A DNA stretch of 64,000 bases, from NCBI GenBank assembly GCA_033398695.1, contig CM065815.1:101708501-101772500 (forward strand). The letters run 5' to 3'. The notes under the pieces were generated by a model. That model did no database searches and was not told the origin of the DNA. It worked only from the letters and a program-made list of their open reading frames with translations. The position numbers were made by a program, and so were the translations under genes. Source of the stretch: Orobanche coerulescens (Eukaryota; Streptophyta; Magnoliopsida; Lamiales; Orobanchaceae). Each line of letters starts with the position of its first letter. The first letter of the stretch is position 1. Below, piece by piece: positions 51,184 through 62,056 of this stretch.

Positions 51184-52463
51184 TGATACGAGATCGACAT
51201 GGCCAACCGAAGAAAGACGACGTATACGACCATGCAACCATGCATACGACCATGCAACCATGCATACGGCCATGCACACACATGCACCTACACGACATGC
51301 AATTACTTCTTTGGACGAGACGACTAACATGAGACTTGAAGTAACCTTGAACATATTTTACGTATGCATGAAGAAATTACGAATCATGCACTCACCCACC
51401 TTCTTCATGCATTGAAACCGATGGTTCCCCTCCCTTGAATAAGTCACCTACATGGCAACAAAGTCATCAAAGCATGATAATAATAATCATCAAGAATCAA
51501 ACCAAAGTCTTCTAACATGATTAGTTATTTTATTTTGTTTCTTATCTTTGGAGAAGATTTGCTCAAGATTGACTAGTCATGATCCGAAATTTACTAGTCG
51601 GAGAGAAAAAGGCGAAAAAACGGACAAAATTACCAATTCCTACGCGTATGACAACTTCGTAGCAGTTTTGGTATTTTAATCATAACTCTCTCATACGAAG
51701 TCCGATTTAGGTGATTCGAGCGGCCACGGAAAGATAAAAGAAAGATCTATAAATCATGTGAAACGGTCCAAGGTCAATTATGCTTCTATCAAGACACACG
51801 AATCGTTCAAATGTGCAGTGATTTTTATGGCCGAAAATTGACAAAGATTTGTGAAGATTTGGTGAAGGCTTGAAGGAAGAAGATGCCAAGAAGTCCCTTT
51901 CATGATCAATTCATTGTCAAGCCTTACAATATATCACATGAGGAGGATCTTGTCCACTCCTTCTTGGAAGCCCCACGGCCGATTTGTACAAGAAAGGAGC
52001 CAAAATGTTGTGATTTCTTGTCAAAGTCTTTGTAGATAGTTTAATAAGTGCTTGTATTTTAGCTAGATTTTGTGTTATTTTCTTTGGCCTTGTTAGGAGT
52101 CATTATGGCTATACAATAGCCTCACCCTCAACCCTTTGGAATCATCTTGAAAGTTATAACATTGTATTTCTCTTGAAATATACGTTGAACGAGTTCAACA
52201 AAACTTTGGTTATTATTTCGCGTCTCGAATTATAACTTGATCAATTCTCAATAGGTCTTGAGGAGAGATTATCTTTATCGAGTTATAGGTCTAATTCGGT
52301 AAAACACATTCAAACCCATACACTAGCCTACCTCACGGCCGAAACCGTATAAATTCGGCCACCACCTTTTATTTTCGTTGTTACTTTGATACTTGTGAAA
52401 ATCGTGATAATCTTCCGTTGTATTTTATACGTTTACGTACACTTATATACGTAATTCGTATCA
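51184..52463 (+). repeat. 5' LTR of NA-J
   Basis: Starts TGATACGAGATCGACATGG and ends GTAATTCGTATCA. It begins with a 20-bp minisatellite. It then has a stretch (51625-51780) resembling the B prefix (ATTACCAATTC, CGTAGCAGTTTT, TCCGATTTAGGTGATTC), then CRM-like R/U5 hairpins near 52242-52295. Confidence 0.92.
51224..51285. repeat. 20-bp minisatellite in NA-J U3
   Basis: Unit TACGACCATGCAACCATGCA repeated twice and a third partial, degenerate copy, within an open frame rich in His, Ala and Met. It is present identically at 53985-54046 in the 3' LTR. Confidence 0.85.
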
Positions 52464-52498
52464 TAAGTGGTATCGGGCCCAAGGTCATCTCCTTGGGC
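52464..52498 (+). other. Primer-binding site and leader hairpin of NA-J
   Basis: TAAG then TGGTATCGGGCCC, running into the stem GCCCAAGG (52477-52484) / CCTTGGGC (52491-52498) with loop TCATCT. Confidence 0.8.
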
Positions 52499-52719
52499 GA
52501 TTTATTCAACAATTTTTTTGTTGAGATTAGCGCGATCGGAAGAAAACAAAGTTTCCGTGGATTCGACCGTTGGATCGTCATGAAATTTTGAAAAAGGTAA
52601 GCCAACTCATTGAGCTACAGTCTGAACGGTGGAGATCAGATTCTTTGATCATATTCTTGGTTCATTCTTCACGGATTTCTTGGCAAATTTTCTGTCCGAT
52701 TTCTTGATCATTAGAAGAG

Positions 52720-53582
52720 ATGGACTTTTCCAATACCGAATTCTTGGTAAAGCTACGTGATGCTTTACATGACTTACCGGAACCTCGGCGAGGAGGAGAA
52801 GGCTGTGTTCCCACGTCATACTAACGAGTTCGAGTTGAACGAACTTCCAAAGTTCATCGGAGGTACCGACCGGAATTTATTTGGAATGGGAACGTAAGAT
52901 GGATTGCTTGTTCGAGTTTAAAGGTCTTGTGATGAGAAGCGTTGCGGATATGCAATTATCAAGTTGGTTAAAGGCGCTTGATTTGGTTCGAATTAAAGAA
53001 GAAGCAAAGGACCCGTCTTTGGAAAAAACAAGATCCGTTCGTGGGAGTCGTTGAAAAGAAAACTTCGCAAGAGATACGTACCTTTCGGCTCGAGTTCGGC
53101 TCTCAAAATCGTAACAACATCAGCCCCCAACTCGGTTTCTAAAGCTCTCGACTTGCCTAATGAGACGAGTTTCTTTGGAGGTGAGTTGTTTCATTGGCAA
53201 GGGTTCGATCATGTGCAAGATGTTTGCCCGACTCTTGCTACCCGAGACGAGTTAATAGCCGAGGAAGAACAAGAAAGGCTAGGCGACATTCTCAAGTTTG
53301 ATATAGAGGACGAAGGAGAAGAAGAATGTGTAGTTTACCATGCTCCCGATTATGATACAGACTTAGTTCTTCGTACTTTAGAAACCAAATTGGTTTCAAA
53401 TGATTTGGAGCATCGGGACGAGTTAACGAGTGAGGAACTCACAAGTATACTTTTAAGTTCTACACAACCATCCGTTTCCCGAGCTACGAAGATGAAGAGA
53501 TTGAGGACAAGGCGATTGTTCCCCAAAATTTCTATGAGGTTATTTCTATTAAAAATTGGAGGATCCCAATCCAATTGTTCTC
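52720..53582 (+). pseudogene. NA-J truncated gag
   Basis: Begins MDFSNTEFLVKLRDALHDLP, then fragments of the CRM capsid core (ELPKFIGG, KEKIRSWESLKRKLRKRYV-like, in changing frames). About 70 codons after RKRYV are missing relative to F. The knuckle region is present but its cysteines are replaced: FHWQGFDHVQDVC where CRM has CFKCQGFGHYQNAC. The acidic linker (LGDILKFDIEDEGEEE, YHAPDYDTDLVLRTLE) is open from 53051 to 53587. Unlike the B/D protein, the core is CRM-type. Confidence 0.75.
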
Positions 53583-53944
53583 ATTGATCCGGTTCAGGCA
53601 CCGACCAACGTAAAAGCTATGTGGCTACATGTGGTGGAAAATAGTAAAAGCGAACTCATTGATGAAAGGAATGAGGACAAGATTTCGCCCACATGGCCGG
53701 AAATGGAAATTATTCCGTTAAACCACAAATCTTTTTTGGGGATTCCGTTAAGGGAAATGGTAGGCACCTAGATACTCGTTTGTTTTTATTTTGCGGGTTG
53801 GTCTTTTAAAAACGCAATCCCAAGCAAACGTCAACACATCAAGCGAAAATTACATCTTCAACCGGGAGGAGCACAACCCTATCCGAATACCAACCGTCCT
53901 TGGACTTTAGATTCGAGGACGAATCTCCTTAAAGGAAGAGGCGA
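53556..53944 (+). pseudogene. NA-J distal region related to NA-B
   Basis: EDPNPIVLIDPVQAPTNVK ... MEIIPLNHKSFLG corresponds to EGPNPFVLVEPVLDTDQRE ... LEITPLNHKSYFR of B2. Downstream, in other frames, ENYIFN-like and QPYPNTNRP-like remnants match ENYIFKPGGVQPYPEYQP. It ends at LLKGRGDDT, the polypurine tract position (about 53930-53944). Function unknown. Confidence 0.7.
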
Positions 53945-55226
53945 TGATACGAGATCGACATGGCCAACCGAAGAAAGACGACGTATACGACCATGCAACC
54001 ATGCATACGACCATGCAACCATGCATACGGCCATGCACACACATGCACCTACACGACATGCAATTACTTCTTTGGACGAGACGACTAACATGAGACTTGA
54101 AGTAACCTTGAACATATTTTACGTATGCATGAAGAAATTACGAATCATGCACTCACCCACCTTCTTCATGCATTGAAACCGATGGTTCCCCTCCCTTGAA
54201 TAAGTCACCTACATGGCAACAAAGTCATCAAAGCATGATAATAATAATCATCAAGAATCAAACCAAAGTCTTCTAACATGATTAGTTATTTTATTTTGTT
54301 TCTTATCTTTGGAGAAGATTTGCTCAAGATTGACTAGTCATGATCCGAAATTTACTAGTCGGAGAGAAAAAGGCGAAAAAACGGACAAAATTACCAATTC
54401 CTACGCGTATGACAACTTCGTAGCAGTTTTGGTATTTTAATCATAACTCTCTCATACGAAGTCCGATTTAGGTGATTCGAGCGGCCACGGAAAGATAAAA
54501 GAAAGATCTATAAATCATGTGAAACGGTCCAAGGTCCAATTATGCTTCTATCAAGACACACGAATCGTTCAAATGTGCAGTGATTTTTATGGCCGAAAAT
54601 TGACAAAGATTTGTGAAGATTTGGTGAAGGCTTGAAGGAAGAAGATGCCAAGAAGTCCCTTTCATGATCAAGTCATTGTCAAGCCTTACAATATATCACA
54701 TGAGGAGGATCTTGTCCACTCCTTGGAAGCCCCACGGCCGATTTGTACAAGAAAGGAGCCAAAATGTTGTGATTTCTTGTCAAAGTCTTTGTAGATAGTT
54801 TAATAAGTGCTTGTATTTTAGCTAGATTTTGTGTTATTTTCTTTGGCCTTGTTAGGAGTCATTATGGCTATACAATAGCCTCACCCTCAACCCTTTGGAA
54901 TCATCTTGAAAGTTATAACATTGTATTTCTCTTGAAATATACGTTGAACGAGTTCAACAAAACTTTGGTTATTATTTCGACGCGTCTCGAATTATAACTT
55001 GATCAATTCTCAATAGGTCTTGAGGAGAGATTATCTTTATCGAGTTATAGGTCTAATTCGGTAAAACACATTCAAACCCATACACTAGCCTACCTCACGG
55101 CCGAAACCGTATAAATTCGGCCACCACCTTTTATTTTCGTTGTTACTTTGATACTTGTGAAAATCGTGATAATCTTCCGTTGTATTTTATACGTTTTACG
55201 TACACTTATATACGTAATTCGTATCA
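53945..55226 (+). repeat. 3' LTR of NA-J
   Basis: 1282 bp, nearly identical to the 5' LTR. Differences include a missing CTT near 54722 and an extra GA near 54976, so insertion is recent. Confidence 0.93.
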
Positions 55227-55653
55227 CCGCCTTGAAGAATCGGCCAAGCATGCTAAAGGATGGAGACTTACATTTTGTTGTTTTCTTGTTGTTTTTGTAT
55301 CCTTATCCTACTATATATATGGTAGTTTATTTGGTGTTTGTAATAATCTTGAATCATAATAAACCTTGTATTTCCTTTGAAATATACGTTGAACGAGTTC
55401 AACAAACTTTAGTTATTGTTTCGACGCGTCTCGAGATTTTAACTTGATCAATTCTCAAAAGGTCTTGGGAAGAGATTACCTTTTTATCGAGTTATAGGTC
55501 TAGTTCGATAAAACACATCAAACTCCGTACATCATACTATATCACGGCCGAATCCCATTAAATTCGTCCATCACCTTTGTAATTTTGATCCATATTGTAA
55601 ACGTGATAATCTTCCGTTGTGTTTAATACGCATTACTTACGTAATTCGTATCA
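55227..55653 (+). repeat. 5' LTR of CRM-I, second fragment
   Basis: Continues from 51183 (CTTGAAGAATCGGCC). Contains a TATA region CTACTATATATATGGTAG (imperfect palindrome), AATAAA, the GTTGAAC hairpin and the U5 twin hairpins (stem 2 reads TTATCGAGTTA / TAGTTCGATAA). Ends CGTATCA; primer site TAAGTGGTATCGGAGAC at 55654. Confidence 0.9.
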
Positions 55654-55704
55654 TAAGTGGTATCGGAGACATTTGCCTCACAATTCTCGACGTTACTCAA
55701 GAAG

Positions 55705-58700
55705 ATGGCATTCACCGATGAAGAAGTGGCACAACTATGTGACGTTCTTCGTGGCTTACCGGAGCCCAGAATCCAAGCACGACGAGGATACGACACCATG
55801 CATGCACCACGACATGCTGATGAATACAAGACAAGCGAACTCCCGGAGTTCGTAGCCGGCACCGATCCCGAGGTTTATTTGGAGTGGGAAAGAAAAATTG
55901 AACGAATGTTTGAGTTCAAGGATCTCAATGACGAGGTACGTTGCAAATATGCGATCCTCAAACTTGGAAAGGGAGCTTCCCTTTGGTTTGAGCGAATGAA
56001 GACACAAAGAGTTCGTCTTAGGAAAAGAGAAGATACGTTCGTGGGATTCTCTAAAAAAGAAACTACGAAAGAGATATGTCCCGACTACACACAAGTTAAG
56101 CTTGTATCGTAAAATTTCGAACTCACGCAAGGAAAACTAAGTGTCGAGGAGTACATCGAGGAGTTTGAAAACTTATCCTTGATGGGAGAACTTGAAGAAA
56201 GCGAAGAATTGCGGATGTCCGTTTCCTACGAGGTTTGAACAAAAACATTGCTAATTCCGTGGAACTCTACCCCTATTCCGACTTTGATACTTTATGCGGA
56301 CTTTGCATAAAGTTGGAAAATCAAAACAAAACAAAACTCTCTAAACCCGAATTCCCACCTAAATACGGAAATACCAACTTTGGCGCGAGTTCTAGCTCGT
56401 TTCCAAAACTGTCACCACAAGCCAACCCGTTACTACCATCCCAAAACTCCTATCACACCAAAAGAAACAAGCCTATCTAAAGTCCGTGTTTCAAATGTCA
56501 AGGATTTGGACACTATCAAAGTGCTTGTCCAAATCGGAGGATTGTGACGTTACGAGAAGCCATAGCCGAGAGGAATTACTAGCCAAGAAGAAAGAGTTGG
56601 AGGCGTTTTTAACTTAGAAGGCGACGAGGAAGAAGAAGAATGCGAGGCATACGATGCCCCGAACTATGACACGAACCTCGTCCTTCGCATGTTACAAACG
56701 AAGGCCGCCCCAAGTGACGAAGAACAACGAGACCAAATCTTCCACACGAAGTGTCGTGTCGGAGATAAATGGTGTAGCTTGATCATTGACGGTGGAAGTT
56801 GTACAAACGTGGCATCGAGCGAGATGGTCTCAAAACTCGGCTTGATCACCACGGCCCATCCGAAGCCGTATGCACTCCATTGGCTCGATGATGGAAACAA
56901 GGTGAAAGTATCAAGGCAAGTGAAGGTCGGACTCACCATGGGTTCGTATGGCGATGATATTACATGCGATGTACTACCGATGGACGCATGTCACGTGTTA
57001 TTAGGAAGACCTTGGTTATTTGATCGGGACGTACTACATCGAGGGAGGAGTAATGAGTATGAGTTACGTGACAAAGGTAAAAAAATTGTTCTTAAACCTA
57101 TGTCACCTCAAGCTATTCGGACGATGAGTTCGAAAAAAGTCGGAGGACCGAAACTTACGATGTTTGCAAACGAGAAAGAAGTCGAACACGCCATTGACGA
57201 TGGCGAACGTGTTTATTTGATGATGATCAAAGAGGTCCGAAATCTTGCCACCAAATCGCAACATGAGGAAGAGATAGACGCACTATTACACGAGTTTTCG
57301 GACGTATTTCCCGAAGACTTGCCGGTAGGATTACCACCTATCCGCGGAATTGAACATCAAATTGATCTTATACCGGGAGCTCCGTTACCGAACAAAGCGG
57401 CGTATCGTTGTAATCCCGAAGAAACCAAAGAACTACAACGTCAAATTGATGAACTCATGAATCACGGATATGTCCGAGAAAGTTTGAGTCCGTGTGCGGT
57501 TCCAGTTCTACTTGTACCAAAAAAAGATGGAACATGGCGAATGTGTATTGTGATGAGAGCCGTGAATAACATCACCGTCAAGTATCGGTTCCCCATCCCG
57601 AGACTAGACGACATCTTTGGACGAGTTACATGGCTCGGTTATATTTTCCAAAGTTGATTTACGGAGCGGATACCATCAAATCCGCATGCGAGAGGGAGAC
57701 GAATGGAAAACGGCGTTTAAAACAAAGAATGGACTTTACGAATGGGTTGTGATGCCATTCGGCCTCACCAACGCCCCGAGCACTTTTATGAGGTTGATGA
57801 ACGAGGTTCTTAAACCTTTCTTGGGAAAGTTTGTTGTCGTGTACTTAGACGACATTTTGATCTACAGTCGGTCCGTAGAGGAACATCTCGAACATTTGCG
57901 GTACGTATTTGAGACGCTAAGGGAACAAAAACTTTATGGAAAACGGGAGAAGTGTACTTTCCTAGTCGAGAGTCTTATCTTTCTCGGCTATGTTGTTTCA
58001 AAAGATGGAGTTTCGGTCGACCAAGAGAAGATCGCGGCAATCAAGTCGTGGCCGACCCCAAAGACAATCACGGAGGTACGGTCATTTCATGGCCTCGCTT
58101 CTTTTTACCGACGATTCATACGGGACTTTAGCACTATCTCCAGTCCGATCACGGAGTGTCTGAAAAAGGGAACCTTTGCATGGAACGAGGCGGCCCAAAA
58201 GGCTTTTGAAAATTTAAAGGGAAAATTATGTGAAGCGCCGATTTTGACGTTACCCGATTTTTCACAACCGTTTGAGGTAGAATGCGACGCTAGCGGAGTT
58301 GGAATCGGGGCAGTGCTTATTCAAAGAGGCCGTCCCATCGCCTTTTTTTCGGAGAAGTTAAGTGGCGCCCGAGTGAATTATTGTACTTACGACAAGGAGT
58401 TCTATGCTATCGTAAGAGCACTCGATCATTGGAGTCATTATCTACGTTCAAAACATTTCGTGCTGCATTCGGATCACGAGTCGTTGAAATACATCAACGG
58501 ACAAAGTAAGCTAAGCCCGAGACATGCAAAATGGGTGGAATTTTTACAATCTTTTCACTTTTCATCCAAGTACAAAGACGGGAAGAGTAATGTAGTGGCG
58601 GATGCACTATCGAGACGGTATGCCTTACTGTCAATGCTAGATGTTCGTTTGTTGGGGTTCGAGACTTTGAAAGATCATTACAACGACGATTTGGACTTCG

Positions 58701-59890
58701 GGGAAATTTTTAACCGTTGTAAAACGGCCCGTCTGAGGAATTTGTTTTACAGGATGGCTTTCTTTTCAAGGGAAATAAATTATGTGTGCCGAGACATACA
58801 ATTCGGGAATTGCTGGTTCGGGAGGCGCACGGAGGAGGACTAGCCGGTCATTTCGGCTCAACCAAGACTGTAGAGGTGCTAAAAGAACATTTCTTTTGGC
58901 CGAAGATGTATGGTGACGTAAGCACAATCGTGAGCAAATGCGTAACTTGTCACATGATGAAAAGTTCGTTCAAGTCGAGTACATACATGCCGTTACCAAT
59001 ACCGTTACGACCGTGGGAGGACGTCTCAATGGATTTTATTGTGGCTTTACCTCGTACTCAACGAGGCAAAGACTCGATCATGGTGGTCGTCGACCGTTTT
59101 TCGAAAATGGCTCACTTTATCGCGTGCCACAAAACCGATGATGCAAGCAATGTGGCGGACTTGTACTTAGGAAGTAGTTCGTTTACACGGAGTTCCAAAA
59201 CTATCGTGTCGGATCGAGATTCCAAATTTACGAGTTATACGGAATACTTTATGGAGGAAAGTAGGTACTAAACTCCTATTCAAGACTTCACATCACCCGC
59301 AAACCGACGGACCGAGGTAACTAATCGAACCTTGGGAGCATTATTGCGAGGTTGGTAAATAAAACACGGAAGGATTGGGACATTAAACTTGCTCATGCGG
59401 AATTCGCATACAACCGATCACCGGTTATGCCACGGCCCATTCACCTTTTGAAGTGGTATACGGATTAAATCCGCACTTGCCATTGGACTTGATTCCCTTG
59501 CCGAGCAACGAATTGGTTCACAAAGACGCGAAGCAAAACTCAAATCAATGATGAAGTTACATGAAAAGATACGGGAGCGGATTAAAGAAGTGAATGAAAT
59601 TTACAAGCGGAAGTCGAACAAAAATAAAAAGCGAGATTATTTGATGTTGGCGACTTAGTTTGGATACATTTGAGAAAAGAAAGATTCCCAAGCAAGCGGA
59701 AAAACAAATTGATGCCGAGAGCCGAGGGTCCGTACAAAATTGTGGAAAAGGTGAACGACAACGCATACAAAGTCGAACTTCCGGGCGAATACGGAGTACA
59801 CGCGACATTCAACGTAGGTGATCTCTCACCTTATCTTGACGACGATGGCATTGCGGAATTGAGGTCAATTCCTTTCAAAGACGGAGGGAA
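55705..59890 (+). pseudogene. pol: CRM-I gag-pol, multiply frameshifted
   Basis: MAFTDEEVAQLCDVLRGLP at 55705; gag is broken near 56025 (GTCTTAGG) and 56218. Protease through the RT start is open from 56689 to 57657. A +1 lesion GACATCTTTGGACG near 57611 shifts RT, which then runs open from 57617 to 58843 ([21 protein letters not shown]). A deletion at GGCCCGTCTGAGG (58725) shifts integrase, open 58786-59271, with more indels after. The end is open (59670-60041) and continues into the LTR. Lesions at 56405, 57611, 58725 and 59203 are shared with CRM-C. Confidence 0.92.
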
Positions 59891-60671
59891 TGATACGATA
59901 TCTAATATTCCAGACGAAGAAACTCCAATAAAAATCGACATCCATGATGATGCAAATTCGCATGGCCATGCATCGTTATACTTAGGAGAAAATGTTAATC
60001 GGATTGGAGTTACGTTGTTGATCGGAACCGGAGTTACGTAAATATGGCGACGGAATTAACGTCAGAATCGGTCCGAAACATGGAGGATCGGCCGATTGGT
60101 CCACAAGGCATGAAGATTTGTCAAGCATCTTTTTTTTTTATGTCAAAGTCACCAAGCATGATGAAATTTTCGGCCAAGCATGATGAAAGGAAATCATCAA
60201 AAGTCTTCATATCTTGCCAAATCAAGAAGATCTCCTCCTTTTCCCCACCTTGAAGAATCGGCCGAGCATGCTAAAGGATGGAGACTTACATTTTGTTGTT
60301 TTCTTGTTGTTTTTGTATCCTTATCCTACTATATATATGGTAGTTTATTTGGTGTTTGTAATAATCTTGAATCATAATAAACCTTGTATTTCCTTTGAAA
60401 TATACGTTGAACGAGTTCAACAAACTTTAGTTATTGTTTCGACGCGTCTCGAGATTTTAACTTGATCAATTCTCAAAAGGTCTTGGGAAGAGATTACCTT
60501 TTTATCGAGTTATAGGTCTAGTTCGATAAAACACATCAAACTCCGTACATCATACTATATCACGGCCGAATCCCATTAAATTCGTCCATCACCTTTGTAA
60601 TTTTGATCCATATTGTAAACGTGATAATCTTCCGTTGTGTTTAATACGCATTACTTACGTAATTCGTATCA
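59891..60671 (+). repeat. 3' LTR of CRM-I
   Basis: 781 bp, preceded by the tract AAAGACGGAGGGAA. Carries the tail frame to a stop at 60039-60041. Ends CGTATCA followed by GATAC. It shows the uninterrupted site of the NA-J insertion (CCCCACCTTGAAG near 60245). Confidence 0.93.
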
Positions 60672-60781
60672 GATACTTTGATACTTTTCCAAACATAATA
60701 ATCTTCCGTTGTATTTCATATGCATTACTTACGTAATTCGTATCATAAGTGGTATCGGAGCCCGAGGTCATCTCCTTGGGC
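60672..60781 (+). repeat. NA-B2 5' LTR end, primer site and leader hairpin
   Basis: 60672-60745 completes the LTR (ending CGTATCA). TAAGTGGTATCGGAGCCC follows, with the stem GCCCGAGG (60760-60767) / CCTTGGGC (60774-60781), loop TCATCT; the G-U pair here keeps the stem. Confidence 0.85.
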
Positions 60782-61018
60782 GATTTATTCAACAAATTTT
60801 TTTTGCTGAGATTAGCGCAGTCGGAAGAAAACAAAGTTTCCCGTGGATTCGACCGTTGGATCGTCACGAAATTTTGACAAAGGTAAGCCAACTCATTGAA
60901 CTACAGTCTGAACGGTGGAGATCAGATTCTTTGATCATCTTCTTGGTTCATTCTTCACGGATTTCTTGGCAAATTTTCTGTCCGATTTCTTATCAAGAAC
61001 TATCTCTTGATTCTTGTT

Positions 61019-61992
61019 ATGGATTTCTCCGAGCTCGATTTCTTGATGAAACTCCATGACGCACTAAACGGCTTACCGGAACAACGTATGCAAGAAAGAC
61101 GCAGAGACGATGCCAACGATATTGATTTCTTGGCCAAATTCCGCAGCATACCGGAATTTCACGGAGATAGTAATCCAGATGCGTGCATAGATTGGCTCCA
61201 TGCTTGTGAGGAGCATGCAGACTTCAAGGCTGCCCCGATCAACCGCCGCATTTCACTGGTGACAAAGCGCCTCCGCGGTAGCGCCGCCTTCTGGTGGCAA
61301 AAATTGAAACAGTCCCGTTCACAACAACGTAAGCCTAAAATTACAGATTGGCAAAAATTCAGAAAATATTTCAAGCAAAGGTTCAAAGCCACATCTTACC
61401 ACCAGTCGTTGTTTCCCCACCACCAATCCTTCGACGCCCCGCCGGCAACCTTTGATCAAAGATTTTTTTTTCATCGAAGAATTTCCAACGAATTTTTTTT
61501 GACGAAGACGATGTCCCTACCACCATTTTCAATGAAGTAGACGAGACAGAGTTTTCAATGGAGCAATTCAACGAAGAAGATGAGTTGAGCCGTGTCTCCC
61601 TAGTCGACGAACCTAGATCTTGCTACTTTGATCATGGGCTAGTTGGTTGTGTTGGCCAAATTGACCAAAACGGGCCAAATTATTTTAGTAACGCGAAACA
61701 AGATCACGACCTTATGCTTTCTGAAACGGCTAATCTTGAAGATGAACTCTTTGTCACTGACGACTTTGATCTGACAGAATTTACTGCGGCATTTTTTGAT
61801 GACAAAGAAGACGATGGTTGGAGTCGAGCTGCCCTATCGGAGCAAAGTGGGTCGTATGACTTTGTTGCGGTACGAAATGAGCTTAGTGGGTTAAATTTTG
61901 ATGAGTCATTATTCAAGGAGACCGATAATATTAAAATGGAAAGTGGATCGGGTTATGATGGACCGCCAATATTTGATCTGAGAATCAGATGA
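61019..61992 (+). pseudogene. NA-B2 gag-like protein, amino and middle parts
   Basis: MDFSELDFLMKLHDALNGLP, then the capsid-type core IPEFHGDSNPDACIDWLHAC, RRISLVTKRLRGSAAFWWQ, ITDWQKFRKYFKQRF. A one-base loss in a T-run near 61493 shifts the frame; it continues in 61558-61992 (EEDELSRVSLVDEP, DHGLVGCVGQID, DDFDLTEFTAAFFDDKEDDG, GSGYDGPPIFDLR). Another indel near 61985 separates it from the distal part (DDKEEPIIDLELPIFEG, then 62057 on). In the parent this was probably one frame of about 560 codons. No knuckle, protease or pol. Confidence 0.78.
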
Positions 61993-62056
61993 CAAAGAGG
62001 AGCCCATAATTGATCTCGAGCTTCCCATTTTTGAAGGTGAGCATGAACACATACGG

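Larger units (their letters stand above)
51184..55226 (+). mobile_element. NA-J, pol-less element with degenerate gag
   Basis: 4043 bp, LTRs 51184-52463 (1280 bp) and 53945-55226 (1282 bp) with very few differences. Target duplication CCACC/CCGCC (one mismatch). The internal region of 1481 bp encodes a shortened CRM-like Gag without a functional knuckle and then the distal region shared with NA-B1/B2. No pol. Confidence 0.9.
50788..60671 (+). mobile_element. CRM-I, full-length but defective CRM element carrying NA-J
   Basis: Target duplication GATAC on both sides, inserted in the NA-B2 5' LTR. The 5' LTR is 50788-51183 plus 55227-55653 (split by NA-J), coding region 55654-59890, 3' LTR 59891-60671. 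The 3' LTR lacks about 37 bp present in the 5' LTR near 51043-51085. Coding lesions are partly shared with CRM-C. Confidence 0.93.
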
